DNA of 64,000 nucleotides from Pyrrhosoma nymphula (Eukaryota; Arthropoda; Insecta; Odonata; Coenagrionidae), in the NCBI GenBank assembly GCA_963573305.1, contig OY754329.1:16645200-16709199 (forward strand), written 5' to 3'. The position numbers and the translations under genes are program-made. The notes below the pieces were generated by a model that did not search any database, had not been told where the DNA came from, and was given only the letters and a program-made list of their open reading frames with translations. Numbering within the stretch: the stretch's first letter is position 1; each line of letters starts with the position of its first letter. This document shows, piece by piece, positions 21,352-34,539 of the stretch.

Positions 21352-23919
21352 TCTTAGCCTACCGTGCCCTCTCAATTTGACCTCTTTGCCATGAACAGAA
21401 TCAGGACTTCTATCAGTGACGGTCTTGGATGTGCGCTTTTGATGTCGTCAAATAGAAATGATAAGGAGCCAAATAGTTTACTTTGAAGATACCGACGTAA
21501 TATCCATTATTAGATGACGGGAGTGTTTTTTAAAGTTCCCATTGCTTTTGCTAGAGTTTTCTGCCTGGAGGCGTTCGAGATTATTACAGCGTTTCTCACG
21601 ATGTGTGCTATGGCTATCAGCAAATGAGAAATATTTTGCAGCGTACCAATATTTTATTTTATACACTGTTAAGCAGATTCCTTTTCTAGATCCTAATGTG
21701 CATTCTAGTTTATGATGGATTGTCAAATATCCAAGCTAACATGACGATGTTTCAACGAGAAGTTACATTCATAGTCCAGTAAGTTTTTTCCTCGATCTCT
21801 AATCCATTAGCGTGTTAAGGATACTAAAATATATTGTTTATGTCTAGAGGTGTGAATGAAGTTTGAAGCTCGGTCGTTGTCCATATCTTGAAAAAATATT
21901 TTTTTAGTCTATTATAATTTTAGTTTTCTTTGTACCTGGTGCTAATACAATGACATCTGGTGACTTTAATCAATTATGGGACATACCTATGGCTTAACTG
22001 ATGTATCACTTTAAACATTTTCGAGTTCAAGAAACCTGGAGTTAGCAAAATCTTGTCTAGATTAGCATGTAGATGAGGTTCTGTGCATTCTTGTATCAGA
22101 AGTAATGCTCAGAGAATATTATGTAAGTGTAAAAATGACAAAAATCTTAACTTCGTGACGAAAATTAATGAGAAGTACGACAAGAATAAATTTCTGTTTA
22201 TATTCTTATATTCTTTATCGCCTCATTGGCTGACTTCCGATTGTATTCATAACAAATGGAAACATTTCATTTGTGCCTTGTAAGGAATTTACATTAAAAC
22301 ATTCTCAATAGTTTTAGTTTGCATATATTGGGAGAGTATGGGAAAATGGATGTCGACTGCCGACAGAGATGACGTTAAACCTCACTTAATCATTTTGATT
22401 TTTCATAAGCATGGTGCCTGAAAGTTTGCCTTTCATAATTAGTAGTGAGAATGAAAGTGTGTGAAGATGTAGTGTGGGGTAAAATGCCGTGGTACACATA
22501 CGTACTCGAACTCTTTCGGTCTCTCCTCAGCTGCACATCTGCGGAGCACACTACGCAATGCGAATTATCCCCTGGAGAACTCACGAGCCTCTTCATTGGA
22601 TAATTGGGACCTCTACAGAAAGTCTCAGTACGCACAATGGATATGATCGCTTCCGGGTAATTCAGTCCTCTTCAGGCGATGAGCGCCAATCAGCCGAAAT
22701 CTGCGCACAAGTCATCTCACAATTGGATTCTTTCAACTCCTCTGAGGACGCGAGTCATGACAATAGTCGCCCGCTTGCTCGTTAAGATGGCATTTGGCGG
22801 AAGGTCTACGGACCAATGTGGCTGCGTGGACGCCTACTAAGGTATGCATGGCAGACAAAAACAAGAGGTCTCCAGAGAGACCATGATTTTTAAGAGGAGG
22901 AATTTACATGCAAGGTGAATTTCAGTGTAATGTCAACGGTCGAATTCAAAGTTACTTATCAAAGTTGTAAATCAACCGTGGAATAGGACACGGATTTGAA
23001 CGCCCTAAACACCAATTGAAAAAAACTTTGCCATACAAGGTTTATTGTTTTAAGTAGCTATTATCGATTGATCGATAACTGCCATAGTTCTACGGTTAAA
23101 AAAATATTTTCCACTCTCTTTTCCACATTTAATAATAAATATTGCAAAAATCAAATTTTATAATCATGAATAATTTTTTCCAATCAGTACATGGAATGTT
23201 GAGGTGTTTTTACTTGAAGTGGCGGAACTATTCATTTATTCATCTATTGCAACTACTTTCCATGCTTATTTTTCTTCAGCTATGAGAGGTTACCCAAGCC
23301 CTCGACCCGTGCCTCCTTGTCGCTCAAATAAGTACCAGAACACTTTATTCGCGGAACAAGTGACATGCCTATTGCACGAAAATTACATTGGTTGTCCCAA
23401 GCAGTTGAGGGAGAAAGAGCACTCTGCATTAATACCCTCTTGCGCCTAGTTCACTCCAATTTGGCAGCTGTTTCTCTACTTCAAGTCCCGTAGAGTAATT
23501 GCACTCATTGGAGTAATCCCTACTCCACTTCAACACTCGGCTAATATAGCGCACTCGGTTACCACGTCACGCTAACACCGTAAAAACCGACAACCCAAAT
23601 TGAGTGAAAATAGGCTGTAGTGGATCTTTTTATGTTGAAATCATAATTTTCCCTCTGGTAATGAATGACGTGCCCAAACAGTGGATTGGGTAAACGACAC
23701 ATTCACATATACATACATACTTACATATCTATCACGCCATTCCCTTTCGTCGTAGGCAAAGTCAAATAAATTATAGTTATTGCTGTTAGGCCTAGGAAAC
23801 TGGCTCTCTTTTAATAATTTACACCGTAATGCTCTATCCTTGCAAACCTCTTCCGCTTCTCTTACAATTATGCATTGCTTCTAACACGCTCTCCTATTCT
23901 TTAGACTCCTATATATTAT
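21352..23919. other. Intron 1 stretch without recognisable features
   Basis: Only short frames. I recognise no exon, RNA gene or transposon end here. Confidence 0.5.
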
Positions 23920-24135
23920 AATATTCCTCCTCTTAAAGAATCTCTTCCACCAAAGACACCCATGACTTTCGCAGTCTACCCCATCCTCTCACATTACTTA
24001 CTCTACTATCATCGATCTGTTTCATTATTCGACCCACATCCATTCTCTCAACATGGCTAAACCAACGAAGCACACTCCTTTCATAGATGTCCAATACTGG
24101 AGCAGCCAACCCTCTTTCTTTTAGCACCTACTCAT
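23920..24135 (-). mobile_element. LINE C-terminal fragment
   Basis: Minus-strand frame of 64 codons reads RSVLRWFSHVERMDVGRIMK and RGWGRLRKSWVSLVEEIL, the near-universal tail of RTE-like insect LINEs. Only the tail remains. Confidence 0.8.
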
Positions 24136-27100
24136 TCCTCACCCTATTCATCCTACTTTTTCCGCAAATACTTCTCAAGTACCACATTCATACTGAACTT
24201 AGCCTACTGCTATTATGCTTGAAAACAGACTGAACTTGAAGAAGTTTTAATGTAATACAGGCCATGCAGTGGGTGTTACTTTTAAAACATAACTGAAATA
24301 AAATTCAAAAGACTGTTGAGAACATGTTGCTATTTACGGCTTATAACTATACTAAGGAACTCAACAGAATGATTAAGATGAGGTTTCAATTTAAACTTCT
24401 ATCAAAGTTATGCTAAACACGTTATCACGAAGCAATGGAATAAACTTAGAGACGGGCATGTAGAAAATGCAAAAAAAATAACCTGCTCTGTTTCGCAGTT
24501 ATTGGAATCTTATCGATGACTCGAGGGTATTATACTTTTTGAATTCATGATAAGAAACCCATAGGAATCAATCTTAATGTGCAATAGGTTAATGCTGAAA
24601 GTGTTTCGCTGCGAGAAAGGAAGAGATAGAGAGAGGTATCTCTCATGAAACGTTTAAGCAGATCGGATGGATGGAACTTGGATTAAGTTCAGAAGAGAAA
24701 CCTTATAAGAAGGTACAAGTTTTGTACACTAAAAAAGCAGATGACTCCGTATGAAAACGATAGGTTTGGTATTCATATGAGTTGATGGTAGAATTTATTA
24801 TAGAGTAGTCTTCAAAATCGGTATCGTAAGACGGTTGGTAATGGTCAGATGAAATGAGTGAAGAATAAGTGCGCCAAAGTGTAGGGAAAGGGAAACGCAT
24901 TTGTGATGTTATCGTGAAATAAAATGCAGCTACATCAGAACCATTAGAGCGTTTCTTATAGGAATTATAATTTCAGTATTCAAATTTCCTCAGTCACTCT
25001 CGGATTTGCTGGTAATGACCTGCCTTGTGTCTTACCTACAGAAATGCTATGCCTTATGTCAACCCTTAAAATTTTCTTATTTTGCGTCCTCTTTGTTCCA
25101 GTAACCGGCGAATATCTTAAGCATTTTATTTCCACAGATTTAGCGCCTGCCAGACTTTTTTTTTCCGAAGTTTGTTTTTGTATCCCGGCACATTATTTTA
25201 CCCGACTACAGCAAAAGCCTCCAGAATTGCCATTTCTGTTGAAGGAATCATATCAAACTCTGAAAATCTTTTAGTTATCCAGAGGGAAGTTGGATCATTA
25301 GAGAATCGAGTGCATTACCAATACGATAGCAATGTGAAATGATAAGTTTTTAATGTAAAGGAATCTCAATGGAAGGCATTTTAAACGAAATCAACTTTTT
25401 TTGAACGTTTTAAATTAATTATTATATTAATTATTCTTATACTACGTTTATTATCTTATAATATATTCATTATTATTCTTATATTACCTTAATATTATTA
25501 CGTTACATTATATTATGTATATATTCTATGTATCATTTATAAAATATATTATATTTAATATCTATAGCATATTAAATATATATTATTACATATTATTGAT
25601 TTGTCATCCAGTTCTGAGCTATGTTTAAAGTTTCAAGTCTCTAGCTCAACGGGAAGTCAGTTGGAAATCGATCGTAAAATTTGTACAGAACAGACAGACA
25701 GACAAGAACTCAACATAATAAAAACGTCTTAAAAAGTATTGAATGGAATTTAGGGATGGTCGGGGAGCGTTCACGTGGATAAGACCAAAATCAAGAAGAG
25801 CCAAGGCCAAGGTCTTGGTAAAGTGACCTAAGGAAGGGACAGGAGCCGTAGAAAGATTTTACTGGCCCACGGCTGCAATGCTGCAATTAGCAACTTATTA
25901 CCAAACATTTTCTACGCCTTGAATTTAATTATATCCATAAAATCTAATTCAGCATATCTGCTACAGGCGAGTAGAACATTAGGATTCAAATCAGACAGGC
26001 TTATTCCATCAGTAAAATTCTTGAAAAAAATGAAATTATTGTTCATACCATGCAAATATTTAAATTCTTCATCAGTTTGACTCAATAACTTTATTTTTAT
26101 CCTGCCTCTAGTGGAAATTAAAATATATTAGTATCATGTTCATAGCTTTCAGGAAAACCATGACGACGCAATATCCCTGCCTTTGCTGTATAGGGAATTA
26201 TGTACCGTAGTGACCAGAAGAATAATAACTGATCTAAAATAAAATGCTTCCGCTGAATTTATTGTGCCCCAATGGCATGTTTATTATGGTTATTAGATAG
26301 GAGAACGTATAGCGAACATTGACCGTGGCCGTCTACTTTTAAGTGACTTTTTTATTTCTAAACTCTCTCCCCGCTATCGTTTTCTAACCATGAAGGGGAA
26401 CTCCCGCACTATCAAAATCACTTCTACCTCCCCTATTCCACCCATCCTTATGACCTCTTGCATGGCGCGGCAATGCCTTTGGATGACCCTGAAATGGCAC
26501 AACGCCGCGCAGTGTGTTGAAATCGAAGATAATGGTCAAATGTCCGAAAGTGTTTTTTTTGTAGTTCAAACTTTGAACTTAAGCGTGGCGACATTTCAAT
26601 GATTTCTATATGCGGAGACGCAATTCATTCTCCTCAGAGTTTTTGCGCGATAAAATATACTATGCATGCTCTAAGTTGATCAACTACTCCGTAAAACTTC
26701 CGGTTCCGATTTTTCAGGAAATCTTTGAATTCAAGGGGTTGCGCAACCTCTTTTGAGTTTGTGTCGCAGAAAAATTATGATTGAGTAAAAATCCTGTTAG
26801 CCTTCAAATTGTATCAATTTCAGTTCTTTTCAATACTTGTATATTTTCCATGGTACATAGACACTTTTTATTTAAAGTTTCCCGTTATTGTAGCTATATG
26901 GTGGTAATTAGTAGCGATGCAAACTAAATTATATGATATTGTGAAGCCCGTGAATTGTGAACCTAAAGATCCGACCGATGGCATCCCTGGAAAAAATTGT
27001 CTTCGATATTTGGTCGGAGTCCTGCTCTTTCCGCCGGCTATTTGAATTAAAAAGACGCTGTGTGTCGATGCACCCGTACGTTGCGTGTTGTAATTTTCAA

Positions 27101-29891
27101 GCCTACCTCCATAGATTTCATAATGAAGACATTATTTGGGAATTGACAGAAGCAGATGGGAGAGTTGTTTTCACCATGTCATGGTAGTGTTCTTAGGATT
27201 CATACTAGTGGAAAATAATTATTTTAAATGTCAATTGGGAATATTGTTATGGGGAATGTACCTAATGTCAGTCTAATGATTTTTGAAGTTTGAGAGAGTT
27301 AAATGAAATGCCTCAATTTGAGTATAGAAGCTAACGTCGTACCTATCCTTGTCTAAAGAAAATTTTCTCGTTGGGTTACCAACAACCTCCCTTTCTGACT
27401 TCCGGGTACATATCTAGACGGCTTCACTTCGCGCTGCTGAGACTGTCATGGGCCCAGAGTTGATTTGCCGCTCGTCGCTGGAGAGGAGGCGCGTGGACTT
27501 GGGCCATCGTCGTAGTTGGCTCCGACGGCGTTTGCCCGACTCCCCTCTTTCCGCTCTTAATCGCCTTAATTGGAGGCAGCTGATTCTTGGTGTGCCTTTA
27601 CGCATCATGTGCAATTCTATTACTTGCGACTATATTCACAATTCTCTGTAATTTCCATAAAAAAACATTATAGCGTTACAGGCATAGATGCTGCTGTCAT
27701 ATTGAAATTAGCACAGAGCTCACATTACTGAAATCATCATGAATGCGCTTTAAACAATGAAGGTGACAGTTCGTTGATTATCTCTCAATTAGATAATTGT
27801 TTTACTTTCTAAGAATCATTCAGAAAGCTCAAGTACTTTAGTGTCAATGTCATTCAGGTTCATTTATAATGTCCTCTTCTCTTGCTAACATTAATGAAAT
27901 TTGATGAAATTATAGAATTTATTATAATTTATATGAGTTATGTTAAATCTCAGAGTTGTATTAGTAATATGGAAAAGACAGAGAGGATCATAGTGTTATT
28001 CGTAGCTTGTGCTCTGGATTCATGTAGCTGCTAGTAATTTGCTGAATGGTCACCAGCTGGATAAATTTCAATCTTAGAAGTCGAATGACAGCACAAACTC
28101 ACAATGTTTGGAATTCATCTCGAAATAAATAATTTGACTTGAACAAGATTCAGTCACGATCCTTCCATTTGTGAGACTGTGACGCATATATTTGTGGTTC
28201 ACTTCGCCCAACATTCTTCGTGCCGTCTCCCTGAATGCTTGACTAACCTATGAATTGGTTTGGATGCCCCAACCGTTAACTCGCAAATGTAAATACTTGA
28301 GTGAGAGTATCTGTTTGGATTGCCCTTTTCTTCAATGAGCGAGCAGTGAAACAATAGCGCATGAATGCGTAGCAGGAAATATTTCGCGGACCCATTGATT
28401 AACAGAAATCAACACCGATTGGCGCGGTGCCTACGAACTCTATTGTGTCTACACGCTTGCTTGTAATGATGGGACGCGTAATTTGTTGACCCGGAGGCCT
28501 CCATTCGATTCCTCGATAACTGCGTAAAATGCGACTTGATCTGGCAAGGGTTGCGCGGCGATACCGTTATTCCTCACCATGAGTTGACGTGGACTCACAT
28601 TAGTTTAGCTGAGCTATCATCTGGGCAGACATTTTTTCTGCATAGGATATTCGCTTTCGAATCCTATATTTGCTTTTTTTTATTCCCTGATCTTATAATT
28701 ATTTAAGGTGGTTCCATCATAAAATGAGTTAAATTTCATTTTATTCATATTCTGTCTACTTGTAGAAAAAGTTGTTGATATGAACAGCAAAATAATACCT
28801 TTCCACGCTATTTTATTCTATAATTGAAGTTGAAATTACATTGTGTTCAATGGGGGAATGAGAGAAACACGGGGAAAAATAGTATTTTTCCATAAAATAC
28901 AAATGCCATTTTCGTGGGAAATTGTCTCTAAAAAGGAAATAATCCAGAGAAATTGAATAAAAATAAAATATAGGCATCTTACCACCTTATTTTTCTAGTT
29001 ATTGAAGAATTAATGCCGTAATTGAAGTCAAAATGCGGTAACTCGTAGGAAATGGCGCTGCAGTCGGCTCCTATGGCTGAAAAAAAGTGCTCATTTAAAA
29101 TACATTCGTGGAATAATCTGCATATTTTGTACCTTACTTTTGGGTTTATATAGGTAACGCATTGCATCAGTGGAAGTAGGATTTTTTTGACAAAATATAA
29201 AAAATGTGGAATTTAGTATTTGTTTTGACTCACATAGTCGCGGCGGAACCTCCTTAAACACGCTGGTAAATTGCGCCGCATTGGAAATAAAATAGGCGCA
29301 AGCCAAAGATCGTTTAATTTGCATACATCAATTTTGTGGGACATTGTTTACTTATGGAAGTGATGAGTGATTTTTTTGTTTAATATCATGAAGACTTCAT
29401 TAAACGCGTGTCCCAAAAGCAGCAACGATGGACTACGATTGTGAAGTTTAGGAATAGTAATTAAATGTTTTTTATGTGCTGCGAAGGTCTCACGGCCCCT
29501 GTTTTTTTCGTGACTTGATGGAGTTGTTCTTAGGTCAGTAATTTTGAGTATTGCTTCTCTAGAGCAGTTTGCGTTTTGGATGACGATAGCGCGAAAGAAG
29601 GAACCGCGATTCCATCTCGGGAGCCTTCTTCCGATTCAGCTGTGTGGGTCAGCGTTGAGCGAAAACTGTTTCTCCCCTGATGAGTTTTTCTCGGGTTTCC
29701 CACCGGTTTAGGCTCTCCACGATCGCCGAAGTTTCGGTAGAAGATTTTCCTGCCATTATCTAGGCTCTGGGGAGTTTCTTCCCGTTACATGAGGCGTGTA
29801 CGGGTCGAAATGTCTTGGATTTTTTTTGTGAGACATCACTTTTAAGTAAATAAATGTTGCTACAATGATGCTCGTGGGCTAAAATGTGGTT
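24136..29891. other. Intron 1 stretch, mostly featureless
   Basis: AT-rich, with a very AT-rich block near 25430-25600, a repeat-like gacagacagacaagaa motif near 25690, and a small GC-rich patch at 27420-27560 that is open on both strands (66-67 codons) without recognisable motifs. No exon or element identified. Confidence 0.45.
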
Positions 29892-29990
29892 TCATCTACA
29901 TCTACAAAATACCCTGCAAGCCACCTCAGGGGTGTGTGGCAGGGGGTGAGTAATCACCAACATGCATTACACTATACCCTAAAGTTAGTG
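29892..29990 (+). mobile_element. 5' end of a dispersed insect retroposon
   Basis: catctacatctaca followed by ataccctgcaagccacctca and ggtgtgtggcaggggg is a motif I recognise as the start of a widespread insect repeat. Its right limit is unclear. Confidence 0.45.
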
Positions 29991-30374
29991 TAACTACGAC
30001 TAATTATGCATTAGCATAAATCGCTAATGCTTGTCATGAGGCGAAGCCTCACAAGCATGCAACACTACACTACCGATGTCATCAAAATGGAGAGTGACCT
30101 CAATATACATGCATTCTACAACTACACAGATGGACAGGGACTCAAGACCCATGAAAAAAGGGGGTATATTTTGCAAAACATTTATTAGGAATGCGTCTCG
30201 CGGTGATTTTCTCGCTCCATTACTGTCGGTCGCTTTGGAGATTCGATTTTCGTTCACAGCGATTTTCTTATTCGGTCATGTGAAAAGTTTCAAACCTCTT
30301 GGGGCGTGCATAAGGTCGTCATTAAGGTTTAAATGCCTGGTACATCCACATAAAATTAGTAAAAATTAGTATAA

Positions 30375-30555
30375 TACAAAAATAGGTGGAAAGAGCACGT
30401 ACTACGAATGCTTGAGGAAAGATATCCTAAGCAGGCTTTGGAATACAAGCCACTAGGCAAAAGAAACGTCGGAAGACCAAGGATGAGATGGTTAAGTGAA
30501 GCCGGAAAAGGCTTAATGCCTTAACATGGAAGAAAGAAGAAGTAATCCATGGCTT
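30375..30555 (+). mobile_element. LINE C-terminal fragment
   Basis: Plus-strand frame reads RWKEHVLRMLEERYPKQALE and KPLGKRNVGRPRMRWL, the typical end of an RTE/R-element ORF2, then stops. Confidence 0.75.
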
Positions 30556-31009
30556 GGAAAATGGTCCAGCGTTTATAAATGGTAAAGTGGTATCTGCCAC
30601 CTCATACCTAAAAGGGTCATACTACCTCCTGGTACTTGGATTCAAGGTGCTTTAACTTCTAAGGTTATATCACTACGTTGAACCTAATATTTGAAATCCT
30701 GATGCAGTATCAACGTCCGTGAACGAGGCAGGATTCAATCCCGCGACTTACTACAGGGACCCCGGGCCGGTGCCTAATAACCTTCCCCCCCCCCCCCCCG
30801 GTTGTCCCTCCTGCACTTCTCAATCTCTTATACACTTGTCAAGGCACAGCAGGGTAACTTGTAAAACACAAACCGTAATACACATACGCCGCATACATAT
30901 AAAATACTCTCTGTTCCAAGAAATGCACATACAAATTTCAATGTTGGTATTTATGGTGCATTTATATTATTCATTCTCATGAGTCACATTAGCTTCTCTA
31001 AGTAGGTTT

Positions 31010-31335
31010 TCGCAGGTCTTTTCACACCCCTCCCCTTCATGTGTGGGTGTTTTCCTGCAGTGGGCTTTTTCCGTGACGGACGCCAGCCAAAATCCTCATG
31101 TTTTTCCGACAATTGTTCATATCTTTTTACACTTATTTCTGATACTTCATTATGTTGCGTTAATATTCTATCTCCATTGTTTTTAGTATTATTTCTCTGA
31201 TTTACATATTGCAGTGTTTGTCATGTTGACTGTACTCATGTACTGACGAGGGGTTAGATGGAAGAAGGGACTTTTAAAGTCTCAATCTCGCCCCAATAAA
31301 GACGTTTATCTATTTATCTATCAATCTGTCTATCC
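31010..31335 (+). mobile_element. Retroposon 3' end with TCTA tail
   Basis: gatggaagaagggactttta then caataaagacgtttatc and a run of atct units, the shape of a non-LTR element 3' end. It may be the 3' end belonging to the 5' module at 29892, with the LINE fragment at 30375 between them. Confidence 0.45.
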
Positions 31336-32550
31336 TACTGTCGCCGTGAAAATATGAACAACACACCGGCTGTCTCTCGAGGTCAGCATTCGAGTGTTGG
31401 GAGGGAGCAGGCGGGAACTCGCTCAGCAGGCAGAACCTGACCCGGGCGATCTGATTCTATATGCCCACACTCAAGGCGCCTATACTCACGGGAAATTGAC
31501 TTCCATTGAAGTGGCGAGTGAAGCGATGACTTGGTGTGTGCATCGCTACTTCCAGGTCATCATTCTGCTTAAACGCTGATTTCGTCTTTTCCGCAAAATA
31601 ATGAATGACGGGAGTGAACAATGAACATGTCAATGTCGTGTATTGCCGAATGTTTTCAATCATTGCAATTGTGCTCAACACTCCACGAGTTTCACAGGCA
31701 TTCGTGGTGTTTATACCTTTGTATAGGTATATCAAAATACATCCATAAAAAGTATTAATTTAAAAATGTTGTTCCTTACTATTCAAGACAAGAGCAGTCA
31801 TGAGAATTTCTTCTATGTAATCTCCAATGACAAGCATCTATTGATAATAAACATTTCTGATAATAATTCCTTCCCCGGCAATGAAATATGCTATTTAGAT
31901 TTGTAATCCTCACTCAGTTATGTAATTAGGATTTCATTGGATACTCTCCGATATAATCGCAGAATCGGAATGCTATATGTGAGCAAAAGAGAAGGCTGTC
32001 TATTTCCCACTGAAGCGCGAACCTTGGTCGATGGTGTACCGATCGCTACCCCTATAGACACCTACAGCCATAGAAGACCGTGCATACACTTGGAAGGAAT
32101 TCTTGCAAGTGACTAAGGCTCTAGACATTGACGGTCCCAAGGGGGAGCAGGGGCAATTGCCCCCCCAAAACCTGGCGTATTTATTTGCCATAGACATTAA
32201 ATTAAAAGATTAAACTATTTTGTTGCTTTTTTACTATTGAAGTTCTTGTTATTTTACTTTAAAATCCAGTTTAATTATACATAAACTGAAACTGTTTTTA
32301 AAACAACAAGCTAAATGCGAATGTAAATCAAAATAATTTTGGAATTTGTCGAAACTTGGTGGTAATCTAAGGGAAATATGCAGGTACTTAGTAAAAACTT
32401 GCTTTTCTTAAAAGGCAAACTTTTGCTTCCAAACCACTTACTACGCGCCATTTTGCACATAGTTTGTTACGAATTTCTGGGACGATACCCACGAACTTCG
32501 AATTTTCCTGGGGTGTATTCCATACCCCAAGAGCCGCCGGTTTACATCGA

Positions 32551-32606
32551 CTAGGGGCGGCTCCTGACCCCCCCCCCCCGGACCTTTGGTCAGGAGCCGC
32601 CCCTAG
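32551..32606. repeat. Perfect 19-base inverted repeat around a C-run
   Basis: ctaggggcggctcctgacc at 32551-32569 is exactly inverted at 32588-32606, separated by a run of C. It lies only 75 bases downstream of the donor of exon 1. GC-rich ends resemble those of the G/C-run MITEs elsewhere in the window. Confidence 0.85.
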
Positions 32607-32639
32607 TTCTAGAAGGGTAAAACCGCCTCATAGGCGAAT

Positions 32640-33130
32640 GGTGTCGGTACTAGTGTAGGTGCGTCACTCCTTAGCTCACCTGTCGCTCTCCGCAGCGCCG
32701 GCCGCTTGCAGGGACAGCAGCACGGCGACGAGGCCGGCGAGGGTACCGGAAGCGGGCATCTCCCGTCGGGCAGAGAGTTCGGGGGCGGCGGTGGAAGAGA
32801 CGTAGGAGAGGCAGGCAGGATGGTGTCAAACGATGCTCGCTCGCGCTGCTTCGCCTTGGTGGGATGGCGGTTGAGTGAGATGACGATCCGTCCGACCGAC
32901 CCGTCTCCGGAGTGGGTGGCCAGAAGGGGGGTGCGGGGCGAGGGGTAGGATATTGAGGAAAGGGGGGGGAGTGCAACTAAGGAAGAGAGTGAGTTTGTGG
33001 GCGAAAGGGTCGGGTGGAGCGGGGGAAGAGATGGGACCAATGAAGAAGACGCTCCCCCTTGTAACGCGCGCGGATGCAAATTCCTCTCTCTCGCCACCAC
33101 CCCGTGCGTGACTCAGCGTCGTCCACTCAA
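32640..33130 (-). promoter_or_regulatory. GC/CpG-rich island around first exon: likely promoter region
   Basis: A block of about 0.5 kb much richer in G, C and CpG than its AT-rich surroundings covers exon 1 of the RDL-like gene and the 300-400 bases upstream of it on the minus strand. That is the expected place for a promoter and 5' UTR. I see no clear TATA box. Long open frames on both strands here (up to 163 codons) have low-complexity Pro/Ser/Arg composition and are by-products of base composition. Confidence 0.5.
32680..32759 (-). CDS. RDL-like subunit exon 1: start codon and signal peptide
   Basis: Reading on the minus strand, the ATG at 32759-32757 is the first ATG after an in-frame TGA about 80 bases upstream. 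It opens 26 codons plus two bases, with a typical secretory leader: short N-terminus, hydrophobic core LAGLVAVLLSLQ, then small residues AAGAA as a likely cleavage region. A good donor (AG|GTGAGC) follows. The exon ends in phase 2, and the next recognisable exon (17764-17837) begins in the matching phase at either of its possible acceptors, giving a Ser at the junction. The exon sits inside a GC-rich island, as expected for a first exon. Assignment to this gene rests on position, strand, phase and leader type. The link spans a 14.8 kb intron, so a missed small exon in between is possible. Confidence 0.6.
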
Positions 33131-34520
33131 GATCGCGCGAGATCACAATTTGATGGACGTGTCATTTCGGTCGGTGAACACACTCCAATGAATCCGATGC
33201 GAGGAACTACGACTCCAATCGTTCTGTAACACTGTGTCAGATTGATGGCCTCGGAATTGCGGTAAAATCTGCCTGCATTAACATTTCCCGTTAAAATCGA
33301 TGGAAGAAAAACCTCGGACCAAAAGTTGTTGCCCTAAGCCTTTGGTGGTGTAATCAGTGAGCACTAGTCCTAGAGACGATGACATTCAGCGTGTTTTTTC
33401 TGAGTAGCATCCTGTACCGACTGAGAAAGTATTTTTGGGTTCAATGTGCATACCAATAGCGGTGAAAAGTTTTGTGGGAGGTATGTAGTACTTACTAATA
33501 GGTCAATTCCAGAACCCTCGATACCCTCTCCGATATCGTATTCCTTTTTCATATGTTGGAATTTTTAGCTATTATTATCTTTTTCTTAGATATATCCGCA
33601 GCGCAGTTTCTCATTCTGATATGAATCACTTCCTGTTCGATAAAATTAATAGAATCAGGCGTGACTTTATGCAAACAATGTCGTCTACAGTGATGAACTC
33701 TTCTCGGGCTCTACACCGGGTGAGTGAGTGGTAGAATGTCGTCTACACATAATGCAAACGCTAACTTCCAAATTTCTCATTTTTCTTACTTTAATTCAGT
33801 GAATAAATTAGCTAACAATTTAAATCAATAAATAACTTAAAATCTTAGCTATTTGAGTCATTGTTTTACTGTTTTCAGTGTGGACGGCACTTAACTTTCT
33901 TCACCTCCCTTCCAGTGGGTCGATTAAGGTGCACCAGGCTATAAATTCACGGTAAATTTCACAGTTAGCTAAATCAATCAATTAAAGCCATTAAAAACCA
34001 TTAAAGCCATCAATTAAAGCCATTAGAGTGAATGTTGACGAAATATTATGTAGGCATATCAAAACCGAACCATATAAAACGAGTTTGACATTTACTTGAG
34101 TAAACAATAGTTGAAGCTCACGATACCATCTCCGCTCCTTGAGGGGGTCATCGCAACATTTTTTTAACTTCATTGGGCTGATTTCATGTGATTTAGACTT
34201 TTTTTCCTGTGAAATGTACTATCTGAGTGAGGGGTCGAAGAAATTTTGTTGACAGATGTCATCTATCTTGACGGATAAAAATTTAAAATTCAATTAAATA
34301 TGCTTATAATTTCATTAGATACATTACCGTATATAAAGCCCAAATTTGAAAGCTATCTTTTTTTATTTTTACATAACATGTAAATAAATTGACCAGATAT
34401 CAAGTCGAATTTAAACTTACGTGTTGCATTCGTGGTTAAAATGAGCAAGTATAATGGAAAGAAAAAAAAGTAAATCGGAAAGAAATCCAGCTGGCTCTAT
34501 GAACACCCATGTTGAAGTTG
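33131..34520. other. Upstream flank of the RDL-like gene
   Basis: No coding sequence recognised. A small tandem array of attaaagccat units lies near 33974-34026. May contain regulatory sequence of the RDL-like gene, but nothing specific is visible. Confidence 0.5.
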
Positions 34521-34539
34521 TATGGATCTGGAGATTTAT

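Larger units (their letters stand above)
132..32759 (-). other. Gene span: RDL-like Cys-loop channel subunit (tandem Rdl paralogue), 3' end off window
   Basis: Eight exons are joined by GT-AG introns whose phases all match (phase order 2,1,0,2,1,1,1 from exon 1 to exon 8), giving about 350 residues from a signal peptide to the start of the M3-M4 loop. The protein should be a plasma-membrane subunit of a pentameric neurotransmitter-gated channel. By resemblance to RDL the ligand is probably GABA; that is inference. The final exon(s) with the rest of the loop and TM4 would lie left of position 1. Rdl lies upstream on the same strand, so the pair is head to tail with about 22 kb between the Rdl stop and this start codon. 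Introns 1 (14.8 kb) and 7 (10.4 kb) are the main landing sites for transposons. The gene is clearly not LCCH3, GluCl or HisCl by its loop and TM motifs. I cannot place it in a named insect subunit class without a tree. Confidence 0.8.

Noticed and set aside
32609..33146. Overlapping frames of 100-163 codons on both strands
   Set aside because: By-product of the GC island. Only the short leader frame with upstream stop, ATG and donor has gene-like structure.
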